Shown here in pieces: positions 13,736 to 21,032 of a DNA stretch of 64,000 nt; position 1 is the stretch's first letter; the number at the start of each line of letters is the position of its first letter. Origin of the DNA: Saccharibacter floricola DSM 15669 (GTDB taxonomy: Bacteria > Pseudomonadota > Alphaproteobacteria > Acetobacterales > Acetobacteraceae); assembly GCF_000378165.1 (NCBI RefSeq), contig NZ_KB899334.1:1-64000 (forward strand). The letters run 5' to 3'. Under the pieces are notes generated by a model. The model did not search any database. It saw only the letters and a list, made by a program, of their open reading frames with translations, and had not been told where the DNA came from. The position numbers and the translations under genes are program-made.

Positions 13736-14239
13736 TTAGCGATCCACCTCATCGGTTAGCCGATCTGCTCCCACAATACGGGTGGAGGGCATAGAGAGCT
13801 GTATGGCGCTCTCAACGGATCGGGTGATGCGGCTGTTAATGTGAAGGGCGAGGTCAAGTGACCATGTGTCCTCATATTGCTTTTCAGCCGTTGTGAAGGG
13901 ATGTTGCCGGGGCTCTGAGCCATAAAGCGGGGCGGCTTCAGGCAGAACGTCACGGAAAAAGGCGACCGCATCATGGTCGCGCCAAGCGGTATTGAGCTGC
14001 ACAGCGCCATCACCTGCCCCAGTGCCGTAGAGCGTGACTTGGATGGTCATCACCAGCGACTGAATGATGGTGACGCTCTGGTCATGATACTCGCGGCTAT
14101 TGGTAGCGACGCGCTTTCGAGAAATGATCTGCATAAGTGCGAAGGGCGGGATCGGCGGTGTTGCGCGGTTTTGCTGGGCTTGAAGCACGACCCAACCTGA
14201 CGGAAGCACCGTCTCGAGCCAGTCTCCAAGCGCCTTCAT
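13736..14239 (-). CDS. Neck/tail terminator protein (LIC_12616-like)
   Basis: 167 residues from ATG 14,239 (MKALGDWLETVLPSGWVVLQ), 20 bp after the upstream stop; longer starts would overlap that gene. Text such as SLVMTIQVTLYGTGAGDGAV, LNTAWRDHDAVAFFRDVLPE and APLYGSEPRQHPFTTAEKQY resembles the LIC_12616 family (DUF6558-like neck terminators). It would cap the tail tube at the neck. There is no strong ribosome site at this ATG, so translation may be coupled to the upstream gene. Confidence 0.65.
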   Translation of the reverse strand: MKALGDWLETVLPSGWVVLQAQQNRATPPIPPFALMQIISRKRVATNSREYHDQSVTIIQSLVMTIQVTLYGTGAGDGAVQLNTAWRDHDAVAFFRDVLPEAAPLYGSEPRQHPFTTAEKQYEDTWSLDLALHINSRITRSVESAIQLSMPSTRIVGADRLTDEVDR

Positions 14240-14259
14240 AATCTGCGGTTCAGTTGGGG

Positions 14260-14655
14260 TTAGTTGGATGTTTGTGGCTGTGCGATTTGCCGCGTAACAA
14301 TCACCTTGCGCCATTCGTCGTCTCCCCATTCTTCGAGAATTTGGGTTATGAGCCATTCAGAGCCCTCAAAGACCAGCACGTCACCGCCGGTTTGAAGTGG
14401 GCGGTTAAGGGCCTGTGCCGAGCCGCGAAGATAGACAGCGCGGGCTTCTGACTGTTGTTGGAGGGTGTCCAGCAGTTGAAGGTCAGACGTTGAGAGGGCC
14501 TGAACCTCCATCTGGACAGGAATGTCCTCATAGCCGTCACTGACGCTATAATCATCCTGCCGCACCGGCCCGCTGGAGCGTCTGAGCACGCCCTCTGTCA
14601 GAGGGTTAACCGCCGTCGTTAAGCCAAGCGCCATATCGTAGAGGTCAAGAACCAT
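14260..14655 (-). CDS. Head-tail connector/neck protein of unknown family
   Basis: 131 residues from ATG 14,655 (MVLDLYDMALGLTTAVNPLT), chosen because GGAGG lies 6 nt upstream; an in-frame ATG at 14,661 abuts that site and is less likely. The protein is mixed alpha/beta with PVQMEVQALSTSDLQLLDTL and ending ILEEWGDDEWRKVIVTRQIA. It overlaps the gp10-like gene by 11 bp. Its position between gp10-like and neck terminator genes suggests a head-completion protein; the family is not recognised for certain. Confidence 0.6.
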   Translation of the reverse strand: MVLDLYDMALGLTTAVNPLTEGVLRRSSGPVRQDDYSVSDGYEDIPVQMEVQALSTSDLQLLDTLQQQSEARAVYLRGSAQALNRPLQTGGDVLVFEGSEWLITQILEEWGDDEWRKVIVTRQIAQPQTSN

Positions 14656-15148
14656 CGTCATCCTCCACCTGATAGGACACAGAGTTAAGCATATGTCCTG
14701 TGCGGATGAGGGGTTTTTGGAGGTCTGTATCCTTCTCAAAAGCGCCCGTTTCTTCCCAGTCCCGCAGGCGTTCCTTGATGGTGCTGACAGCTAGTGTCGG
14801 CTCATGGACGGCTTGAATGGCTTTTTTAATATCTTCAGCAGCGGCAAGACCAACTCGTTCTAGCGCGACGTCTGGGTCATGGCCGTCTTCCTGTAGCGCT
14901 CTTTTGACGATCCTCATCCACTTTTTTTGTTTTTCATCGAATGTGGTCTTCATGAAGGGACGAGCAGGGATGTTTTGCGCAGGTGAGCCGAGTTCTTGTG
15001 TGGCGGCCACCGTGGCTACGGACGTGCCGTCTGGATAGGTGGCGTTTTCAAAGAAGCCGACCTTAACGGCTTTCTTTTTCCCAAGAGTTTCTTGGATTTT
15101 TTTAAGGTGAGCGGCCATTTTTGCGCCGCCTTTTATGGAAGAAGACAT
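14645..15148 (-). CDS. HK97 gp10-like neck/virion morphogenesis protein
   Basis: 167 residues (MSSSIKGGAKMAAHLKKIQE). A KKAVKVGFFENATYPDGTSV-type opening, then ELGSPAQNIPARPFMKTTFD, RVGLAAAEDIKKAIQAVHEP, and a C-terminal KPLIRTGHMLNSVSYQVEDD are the hallmarks of gp10/virion-morphogenesis neck proteins (the IPARPF and RTGxML..S motifs). A second Met at residue 11 is an alternative start. It links portal-side connectors with the tail. Confidence 0.8.
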   Translation of the reverse strand: MSSSIKGGAKMAAHLKKIQETLGKKKAVKVGFFENATYPDGTSVATVAATQELGSPAQNIPARPFMKTTFDEKQKKWMRIVKRALQEDGHDPDVALERVGLAAAEDIKKAIQAVHEPTLAVSTIKERLRDWEETGAFEKDTDLQKPLIRTGHMLNSVSYQVEDDDGS

Positions 15149-15158
15149 AGGTTTTTAC

Positions 15159-15194
15159 TTGACGGTATGAGGATAGTGTCCTAAATATAGGACA
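15159..15194 (+). promoter_or_regulatory. Promoter with overlapping palindromic operator
   Basis: TTGACG (15,159-15,164), 17 bp, TAAATA (15,182-15,187). The palindrome TGTCCTAAATATAGGACA (15,177-15,194; perfect 7-bp arms around AATA) covers the -10. It drives the three small plus-strand genes up to 15,811, the last of which encodes an HTH protein; autorepression through this site is a natural inference. Confidence 0.7.
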
Positions 15195-15235
15195 TGGACG
15201 CGGCAACGAAGCCCATCCAATTTTGGAGAGACCAA

Positions 15236-15397
15236 ATGATGACCCTTGAAGAAAAAGCCCGTATCCGAAACCTGAATGCCGATACGGCTTTGAAGCTCGC
15301 TCAAATCAGAACAGAAAGACTCAAGGTTGTGACGGCAATCGTTGTTGCGGTTGCGGCTGTTATGAGTGCTCTTATTACTCTCATCAAGGCGCTTTAA
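15236..15397 (+). CDS. Small single-TM protein (moron operon, first gene)
   Basis: 53 residues from ATG 15,236, with GGAGAG 5 nt upstream; an upstream in-frame ATG at 15,194 lies at the predicted transcription start and could give a leaderless longer form of 67 residues. The first half is charged and helical (TLEEKARIRNLNADTALKLA) and the second half is one membrane helix (VVTAIVVAVAAVMSALITLI). No family is recognised. It is expressed opposite to the neck genes from its own promoter. Confidence 0.6.
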   Translation: MMTLEEKARIRNLNADTALKLAQIRTERLKVVTAIVVAVAAVMSALITLIKAL

Positions 15398-15419
15398 GCG
15401 CCTTCCCCGAGGGAGAAAA

Positions 15420-15521
15420 ATGATGAAAATGATCGACCGTTTTCTTGATAGTAAATACGTTCTCTACGCTGCTGTGGGCGTGGGCTTGCTTTGCGGTGCT
15501 GCGATTGGGCTTTCCTTGTGA
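15420..15521 (+). CDS. Tiny membrane peptide (moron operon, second gene)
   Basis: 33 residues (MMKMIDRFLDSKYVLYAAVG then VGLLCGAAIGLSL), preceded by GGGAGA 5 nt before the ATG. A short amphipathic start runs into a single Gly/Ala-rich membrane helix. Its stop overlaps the ATG of the following HTH gene (TGATG). Size and layout recall small toxin or holin-like peptides, but no function can be assigned. Confidence 0.5.
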   Translation: MMKMIDRFLDSKYVLYAAVGVGLLCGAAIGLSL

Positions 15522-15811
15522 TGGTTGATGCAGACCTTTTGTGCCGCGTTGGTCAGTCTCTTTTTGGGGAGCGTTGGCAGACAGATTTGTCCGTTCTTCT
15601 TGGCGTTAATAGCCGCACGATGCGACGGTGGGCTTCGGGACAGAATGAGACCCCGCTTTGGCTTCATGAGCGCCTTGTTGCTCTTATCAATGAGCGGCAA
15701 GCGGCTCTCTCGGATGTTCTATCGCACCTTACGGCCAAATCCTCGCCGGATGAGGGCGTCCGGGAATCATCCTCATCTGACGGTATTGAGCGGTCGCTTG
15801 CCAGTAGGTGA
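15521..15811 (+). CDS. Helix-turn-helix protein (moron operon, third gene)
   Basis: 96 residues ([20 protein letters not shown]). [20 protein letters not shown] is an HTH with the recognition helix NSRTMRRWA, a pattern common in alphaproteobacterial regulators where a GxxLyGexWQ block precedes the HTH. The C-terminal third is Ser-rich and unstructured. It overlaps the convergent DUF4054 gene by 83 bp. It is probably the autoregulator of this operon, binding the palindrome at 15,177-15,194. Confidence 0.7.
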   Translation: MVDADLLCRVGQSLFGERWQTDLSVLLGVNSRTMRRWASGQNETPLWLHERLVALINERQAALSDVLSHLTAKSSPDEGVRESSSSDGIERSLASR

Positions 15812-16163
15812 GGCCGTATTGCGTCTGGGTAAACCAGCCAGCCTTTGAGGGCAGGCCCGCCCCGTCGAACGAGACGGAGACAGAGCCCCGAGAGGCGGAC
15901 GCGATGCGCCCCACGCCACCTTGCGTGCCGGAACGTCCCGACCCGCTAGCGTTCAAGCCAAGCTGGGCGATATGGGCCATGAGCAGCCAGAGCAAGTCCT
16001 GCCGCTCCTCAACGTCTTTCACCATGGAAAAGGCGGTATTGTTGAGGAACAGGCACGCTTGCCGGAACAGCATCCGCGCCTGTGGCTCCTTCACACTCTG
16101 CGCAAGGTCGGGGAAGGCCGCCGCCCAGTCCGTGTAGGAGAACTCAACAACACCGGCGGTCAT
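15729..16163 (-). CDS. Head-tail adaptor (DUF4054-like)
   Basis: 144 residues ([20 protein letters not shown]). An F-x-x-xFPxL opening, helices [15 protein letters not shown] and [16 protein letters not shown], a Gly/Ser hinge ([20 protein letters not shown]), SVSVSFDG and a late [13 protein letters not shown] are the diagnostic pattern of DUF4054 adaptors. It docks on the portal ring. The stop region is overlapped by the plus-strand HTH gene. Confidence 0.88.
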   Translation of the reverse strand: MTAGVVEFSYTDWAAAFPDLAQSVKEPQARMLFRQACLFLNNTAFSMVKDVEERQDLLWLLMAHIAQLGLNASGSGRSGTQGGVGRIASASRGSVSVSFDGAGLPSKAGWFTQTQYGLTYWQATAQYRQMRMIPGRPHPARIWP

Positions 16164-16585
16164 CGCTGTGCCTGCATGGCACTTTCATCGGGGCTGTAGT
16201 CGGTTGCGGGGCGTCCTTCAAACCCTGTCTTCATGTCTTTCAGCTCGCCCAGCCGACCTTCGCCGCGTGAGGCATTGGCTTCCGCAAAGATGATGTGCTC
16301 TTTCAGAAGAGACGAGGTGGCGTTTTGCTTTTTCCACGCCTCCCAGAAGTCGCTTGGCACCTCTGTGCGGCCAGCAAGACCTAGAATGCTATTGTGCATT
16401 GGATGGAAGCGTGGGTCATGTTTTGCCCCATTTAAGGTCACAGATTGTATGGCTTTCATCACGGACATATCGGGGCGCTTGGCTTTTTCAGCCTCCGCGC
16501 GGCGCTCTGCTTCCCCCTCTGGGTAGAGAGACAGAACAATCCCGGATGGTAGGCGACAGAACACGGTAACAGTTTGTTGGGCCAT
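16160..16585 (-). CDS. Capsid-associated protein of unknown family
   Basis: 141 residues from ATG 16,585 ([20 protein letters not shown]). It starts with a short beta hairpin ([16 protein letters not shown]), contains [20 protein letters not shown] and [20 protein letters not shown], and ends in a flexible tail. It lies 4 bp downstream of the capsid gene and overlaps the DUF4054 gene by 4 bp. Conserved position suggests a head or connector accessory protein; nothing more can be supported. Confidence 0.6.
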   Translation of the reverse strand: MAQQTVTVFCRLPSGIVLSLYPEGEAERRAEAEKAKRPDMSVMKAIQSVTLNGAKHDPRFHPMHNSILGLAGRTEVPSDFWEAWKKQNATSSLLKEHIIFAEANASRGEGRLGELKDMKTGFEGRPATDYSPDESAMQAQR

Positions 16586-16589
16586 AGCG

Positions 16590-17660
16590 TTATACTCCAA
16601 TCATCGTTGCGCAGGCCATTGGACGCCGCCATACGGTTCCCGAGCTTCCTTGAGAGGCTTTCTGGCGATAGGATGTCGAATAGGTTTCGAGGCGGTGCAT
16701 AATCAGCTTGGATGAGAACGCGGTAAAAACGGTTTCAACGCCGTCGATTGCTTTAGCGAACAGCTGAATAATACGCTGTGTGATCCCCCCATTTCCGCCT
16801 GCCATAGCGGGGCCTGCTTCAGGTAGTGTTTCTATCGTCATGTTGGGGAACGATTTCTTGAGGATGTCAGACAGCGTGATGCCAAAGGAATTTGTATAGG
16901 TGAGCACATTGGAGAGTTCCGAAGGGATCACCAAGACGAGCTCGCTATTGGTATCAATCAGCCCTTGCAGTTGAGCATTAAGGCGGCGGAACAGTTCTTG
17001 CACATCCCCAAAAATGGCGATTGGGTCGCCTGTTTCTGCCCATGAAGTGACGGTTTTCCCAGATTGTGCCCCAGCTTTGGGCGTTGGACTGATAGCAGGC
17101 GGCAAGTCTGGGTCGTTGAGGGCACCACGAACATTCTTCCCGTCAATGCCAAACAAGCTGATGAGATTAGCCCGTTTATTGAGCGTCATGACCGCTGAAG
17201 TGCGAAGCTCATTGATCCAGCTAACGGAGGCTTCCCCCATCATTTCTGTCTCAAGGTCGCCGTATTTAATCCATGTCTGATAGATGAAGGTCTCACGCGG
17301 CTCCCAGTTGACGTTAGCGCCTGTAGCCCCCGCTTGACTGAAGTCGCCATAGGCCGCCGTTGTGCCGGAATTTTCAGAGAAGGGGAAATACACGACGCGT
17401 TGCGTGCGTGATCCTTTTTGCACCTCGCCGTAAATCTGCGCTGCCTTGGTCGGCGTCACTAAGGCCCGGACAACTTGCGGGTCAATCGTTGAGCCGACAA
17501 TCGCAGGAATGCCGTTATTAGGCGCTGTAACGGGCGCATATGATGGCGCGGCATCGGTGGCAAGAGGGCGTTCGTGAGTAAAGTGAGTAATGCCGCGTAG
17601 CTCAACGCCATAATGTCGCTGGAGAGCTGGCGCGACGGTGCGATAGGTTTGTGTCGTCAT
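16590..17660 (-). CDS. Major capsid protein (DUF2184-like)
   Basis: 356 residues (MTTQTYRTVAPALQRHYGVE). Characteristic text includes VRALVTPTKAAQIYGEVQKG, TRQRVVYFPF-type strands (here QRVVYFPFSENSGTTAAYGD), WEPRETFIYQTWIKYGDLET and a C-terminal HRLETYSTSYRQKASQGSSG then TVWRRPMACATMIGV, the pattern of DUF2184 capsid proteins with the HK97 fold. Cement and protease/scaffold genes sit just upstream, as expected. There is no N-terminal delta domain; the scaffold is probably the acidic tail of the protease gene product. Confidence 0.9.
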   Translation of the reverse strand: MTTQTYRTVAPALQRHYGVELRGITHFTHERPLATDAAPSYAPVTAPNNGIPAIVGSTIDPQVVRALVTPTKAAQIYGEVQKGSRTQRVVYFPFSENSGTTAAYGDFSQAGATGANVNWEPRETFIYQTWIKYGDLETEMMGEASVSWINELRTSAVMTLNKRANLISLFGIDGKNVRGALNDPDLPPAISPTPKAGAQSGKTVTSWAETGDPIAIFGDVQELFRRLNAQLQGLIDTNSELVLVIPSELSNVLTYTNSFGITLSDILKKSFPNMTIETLPEAGPAMAGGNGGITQRIIQLFAKAIDGVETVFTAFSSKLIMHRLETYSTSYRQKASQGSSGTVWRRPMACATMIGV

Positions 17661-18202
17661 GAAGTTTTACCGGAAGAAGAAGGGGAAGAAGCCTGAGCAG
17701 GGCCAACAGTGGCGCTCATAATCATGACTGCGCCTGCGTCTGCTCCGCGCGTGACAATCCATCCTGTTGCACTGGTGCCAGAGGGCGCGGCACCGGGGGA
17801 ACCTGTTTGGATGGTGCCATCTGTTAAAGAGGCGTAAACAGCTTGGCCGGGGGTTGCTGGCGTGGACGAAACCGCGAAATAATCGCCACCTGTATGTAAG
17901 GTGACCATGAAGTTCGGCGGCACGATCATGGTGGATTGACTGAGAACATTGCCTAGATTGACATTGCTCTGGTCGCGGATCGCAAATCCTGTTGGGGGTG
18001 CGTTGGGTGTACTGGCAGGCGGCTTATTTAACACCGTTACGCCATCGTCCTGCACCCAAGCGAACGCCCCAACTGTAACGCCGCCATCTCCGGCTCGGTG
18101 TCCAAGTTCGCCGGGGATAGCTGTGCGGGTGGGATTGGCGCTCGCTTGATCGCCCGGATAGCCCAGAGGAGGGCCATAATTAATGCGGGTAGGGAAACTC
18201 AT
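17657..18202 (-). CDS. Capsid cement/decoration protein (Gp24-like)
   Basis: 181 residues (MSFPTRINYGPPLGYPGDQA). The first 30 residues (GYPGDQASANPTRTAIPGEL) and the following beta-rich body (GVTVGAFAWVQDDG, VYASLTDGTIQTGSP, TGWIVTRGADAGAVMIMSAT) match structural cement proteins of the Gp24 type, which stud the capsid surface. It overlaps the capsid gene by 4 bp. Confidence 0.8.
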   Translation of the reverse strand: MSFPTRINYGPPLGYPGDQASANPTRTAIPGELGHRAGDGGVTVGAFAWVQDDGVTVLNKPPASTPNAPPTGFAIRDQSNVNLGNVLSQSTMIVPPNFMVTLHTGGDYFAVSSTPATPGQAVYASLTDGTIQTGSPGAAPSGTSATGWIVTRGADAGAVMIMSATVGPAQASSPSSSGKTS

Positions 18203-18211
18203 CGTAAAGCC

Positions 18212-19450
18212 TTATAATCTGCGGGGAAGAGAGGTTGCGCCAAAAGCTGCAAGCGGATTACTCCCTGCGCTGTCGTTGGCAGCCGGGCGGGGACTTTGTG
18301 TGGGATAAAGCGCGTTGACCTTAGCCTGCACCAATGCCTTCAAGCCGGGTGTATTGACACCTGTAAGGCTGTCATTGGCCATGCCTTGTTGAGAGAGGGC
18401 GTAGCGGTAAATATCTGCGGCGTTATCGAGGTCATGCACCTCGCCGACGAGCGGGCGGACATCACGACGCGCATCGTTTGCCGCGCGTTGACGTTGGCGT
18501 TCGCGCTCCAGTCGGCGCTCTACTATGCGGTTAATGGCGCTATCTGTTGCAGCTTTACGACCGCGCTCTTTGTCCTCGCCGTCATCTTTCGCTGGTTTCT
18601 TTTTGGGATCGTCTTCATCGCCATCTTCAGCGGGTTTCGTTGCTTTGCCGTCCTCTTCGCCGTCATTGGCAGAAGGCTTTTTGCCCTCCTTGTCGTCGCC
18701 TTCGTCTCCATCTTCGGCGGGTTTCGTTGCTTTGTCGTCATCATCATCGCCGTCATTGGCGCTTGAGGTGAAGAGCTTCTTAATCGCGGCGATTTTATCG
18801 TCATCGGCGTCTTCGCCTAAGATGTTGCGCAACGTATCGTCTTGGCTGTCGCAGCCTGTTTTTTCTTTTGTTTCGGCCATAATTGGCGCTCCTTGTGCAG
18901 TGTCGTGAACGATGACGTCACTCCCAGCGCGGCCATTGGGCACAAGAGCCACATGGTTGCCGCGAATGTTGGTCATGCGTCCGTCATAGGGCTCGCCTTT
19001 GTAGGTGCCCGGGGTCATATCGGCGTCGTAATCATAGCCACAGGACAGCTCACGCTGCTGGCCAGATTTGATCTTCTCAATCAGTGGGCCGTCCCAGATG
19101 GTCAGCCCGTTTTTAAGGTAGGGGTCTTCAAAGATGGCGTTTCGCATCGTCGAGCCCACAACGATATGCTTTTGCGGGTCGGCAGCGGTGACGCGTGAGG
19201 TGTTCGTGGGGTGTTCATCTAAAACGGGGAGGCCGTTAAAGGTCGCAGCGCCACGTTCGAGTTCGATCGGATCGCGGAGGAGGCGATAGGTCTGTTCGGG
19301 TTTGAGGCCAAGCTCTTCAGAACGAGGGATTTCACGGCCAAAATAGCCGCAAATATTGGCCTTGCTAATGGGCGTGGTGTCCACATGCAGCCGCCCATCC
19401 TTGTCAAAGGTGCGCACGGAGCCCATGCGGTCAATGGCTAGTCGTTCCAT
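18212..19450 (-). CDS. Prohead protease-scaffold fusion (DUF2213-like)
   Basis: 412 residues. The N-terminal 190 residues form a DUF2213 domain with FNGLPVLDEHPTNTSRVTAA (candidate catalytic His in DEHP), SGQQRELSCGYDYDADMTPG (candidate Ser in LSCG) and RGNHVALVPNGRAGSDV. The middle (about 230-300) is a very acidic Lys-rich repeat region (KPAEDGDEGDDKEGKKP recurring), and the C-terminal third is helical (INRIVERRLERERQRQRAAN). This protease-plus-scaffold design is known for such phages. The low-complexity region explains several long but meaningless opposite-strand frames. Confidence 0.8.
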   Translation of the reverse strand: MERLAIDRMGSVRTFDKDGRLHVDTTPISKANICGYFGREIPRSEELGLKPEQTYRLLRDPIELERGAATFNGLPVLDEHPTNTSRVTAADPQKHIVVGSTMRNAIFEDPYLKNGLTIWDGPLIEKIKSGQQRELSCGYDYDADMTPGTYKGEPYDGRMTNIRGNHVALVPNGRAGSDVIVHDTAQGAPIMAETKEKTGCDSQDDTLRNILGEDADDDKIAAIKKLFTSSANDGDDDDDKATKPAEDGDEGDDKEGKKPSANDGEEDGKATKPAEDGDEDDPKKKPAKDDGEDKERGRKAATDSAINRIVERRLERERQRQRAANDARRDVRPLVGEVHDLDNAADIYRYALSQQGMANDSLTGVNTPGLKALVQAKVNALYPTQSPRPAANDSAGSNPLAAFGATSLPRRL

Positions 19451-19463
19451 CAGATGTGCTCAT

Positions 19464-19487
19464 AAAAAAACCCGCCATGAAGGCGGG
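19464..19487 (-). terminator. Rho-independent terminator inside the late region
   Basis: CCCGCC (19,471-19,476) pairs with GGCGGG (19,482-19,487) and seven A residues at 19,464-19,470 read as a T tract leftward. It lies right behind the toxin-immunity pair and before the protease gene, so late transcription must read through it or restart. Confidence 0.75.
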
Positions 19488-19522
19488 CTGTTGAGGCGTA
19501 TAAAAAGGGGAGGAAGAGGGCG

Positions 19523-19777
19523 TTATTCTTCTTCGCAAAGAAGAGCTTTTCGGCCTTTCTCAATGGCGTCTAGGAGAACAGGCAAGGGAATTGTAACGTC
19601 ATCGGGGGTGCGGAAAAGATTGATCCGCACATCATCATCCCCGTTATCATATGAGAGGAAGGCTATATCCCCACCAGCATTGTCTGGTCCATAAACGGAT
19701 ATTTCACAGACGACGCGATCAAAGTCAGGGTAACTCACAATGTGAGGGTATGAACGCCATTCATTGTTTTTTTCCAT
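19523..19777 (-). CDS. Candidate immunity protein for the MuF toxin domain
   Basis: 84 residues from ATG 19,777 (MEKNNEWRSYPHIVSYPDFD) with AGGAAG upstream; the open frame continues to 19,837 but that part lies inside the MuF gene. The protein is small, acidic and soluble (VYGPDNAGGDIAFLSYDNGD, PVLLDAIEKGRKALLCEEE). It overlaps the toxin-bearing MuF gene by 17 bp and is followed by a terminator. Overlap, size and acidity are typical of immunity genes of polymorphic toxins; the assignment rests on context, not on a recognised family. Confidence 0.6.
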   Translation of the reverse strand: MEKNNEWRSYPHIVSYPDFDRVVCEISVYGPDNAGGDIAFLSYDNGDDDVRINLFRTPDDVTIPLPVLLDAIEKGRKALLCEEE

Positions 19778-21032
19778 GAGAATACTTCCTAAGATAGTCT
19801 TCCAATTCACCATCTCTGAGCGGCTCAAGAAGTCCAATCATATTATGTTCAGGGTAAAATGAAGCTCCTCTATCCGTACCATCCTTCGTGAAGGCGTGGA
19901 AGCTTTTTCCATAACGTCCTTGATTTTTGTGAAACACCAACAAGTCAGGATCATCTAAAATCTCTTCAATGAGGTGTTGCCCTTGTGCGTTAATGGCTTG
20001 GGGGCTCCCAGTAGGGCGAGCAAACACACTCCCCGGACGCCCGCCATGTTTTTGCAAAGCACGGCCTGCGCGGGTGAGGACTTTTCCTTTGTCGGACGGG
20101 TCAAGCTCTTGAGCGCGTTTCTTTGCATAATCATGATAGAAGCGCTCGCTTCCAATAGCGATAAAGCGGCCATGCTCATCGCGTGGCTGGTCGGGGTTTC
20201 CGGCGCTGTCGCGGGCCATCGGGCGAGGAGGGGCGTCATTATAACCGGGAATGATATATTCGGCGCGGCATCGGCAATTCACGAGCTGTCCGGGTTGGAT
20301 GTGCTCCCCTGAAATGGGGCAGCCCTCTGCCACGAGGTAACGCCTTCCATCAGCGCGGCGATGGTCGTCACGAGAGAAGCGGCCGCCACCGACATGCCGC
20401 CAATAGGCTTCTTTTAAGCCCAGCTCGCCACAACGCTGACGTTCGACCGATTGGTTGATCTTATGTGTTTGGTCGCGAGCGATGGTGGTGGCTTTGCGTT
20501 CTGACACGCCGTAGCGGGACTGGAGCTTCTGAGTGAGCGTCCCAAGGTCACCACCTGCCATCACGGCGTCTGTGACGAGGGAGGCCACGCCTTGCTGATA
20601 CTGTTCCCCAATGGAGGTAATGAGCTGCACGTTCTCTTGTGTCGCCAAGGAAAGGCGACGCTGGAGGTCAGCAGAGGGCTTGAACGTAATACCAAAGCCT
20701 GCACGTTTGAGACGGCGCTTGAGGTCTGCGTCCGTGTCTTGCAAGCCTTTCCTTACAACGAGTTCAGCGAGGGCTTCGGCTTGATCGCGGAAGAGGTGCA
20801 GCCATTTGATGCGGAGCTGTCCCAGAGCCTTTCGCAGAGCTGTCAGCGGGTTGGCATCGAGGGCAATGTCAGGCTCAGCGCGGCGATAATGGGAACGCAC
20901 GGTTTGGAGTGTATCGCGGTGCATCCGCTGGATCAGAACGGTGAGGTGCTTGCGATAGGTGACCTCAAGCCCGGCATTGACGCGGCCCTTGCCCAAGCGC
21001 TTGGCACGACCGGGGGCGATAAGACGGGCCAT
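19761..21032 (-). CDS. MuF-type minor head protein with C-terminal polymorphic-toxin-like domain
   Basis: 423 residues. Residues 1-275 are a MuF/SPP1 gp7 head-morphogenesis domain: helical start, ARDQTHKINQSVERQRCGEL, EAYWRHVGGGRFSRDDHRRA (D-x-R-x-x-H type motif), PISGEHIQPGQLVNCRCRAE. A linker (GNPDQPRDEHGRF) leads to a distinct end, about 315-423: RAGRALQKHGGRPGSVFARP, QAINAQGQHLIEEILDDPDL, GASFYPEHNMIGLLEP. This LQKHGxRxGS...NxxGQ...IL.DP...G(F/L)LEP pattern is one I associate with toxin ends of CdiA/Rhs proteins. Capsid MuF proteins carrying toxin ends are known from temperate phages. Nuclease activity is inferred only. Confidence 0.8.
   Translation of the reverse strand: MARLIAPGRAKRLGKGRVNAGLEVTYRKHLTVLIQRMHRDTLQTVRSHYRRAEPDIALDANPLTALRKALGQLRIKWLHLFRDQAEALAELVVRKGLQDTDADLKRRLKRAGFGITFKPSADLQRRLSLATQENVQLITSIGEQYQQGVASLVTDAVMAGGDLGTLTQKLQSRYGVSERKATTIARDQTHKINQSVERQRCGELGLKEAYWRHVGGGRFSRDDHRRADGRRYLVAEGCPISGEHIQPGQLVNCRCRAEYIIPGYNDAPPRPMARDSAGNPDQPRDEHGRFIAIGSERFYHDYAKKRAQELDPSDKGKVLTRAGRALQKHGGRPGSVFARPTGSPQAINAQGQHLIEEILDDPDLLVFHKNQGRYGKSFHAFTKDGTDRGASFYPEHNMIGLLEPLRDGELEDYLRKYSHGKKQ

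Noticed and set aside
18296-18908. Several long plus-strand frames with hydrophobic translations opposite the protease-scaffold gene.
   Set aside because: They mirror the acidic low-complexity GAT/GAC/AAG-rich region of the minus-strand gene and lack start sites.
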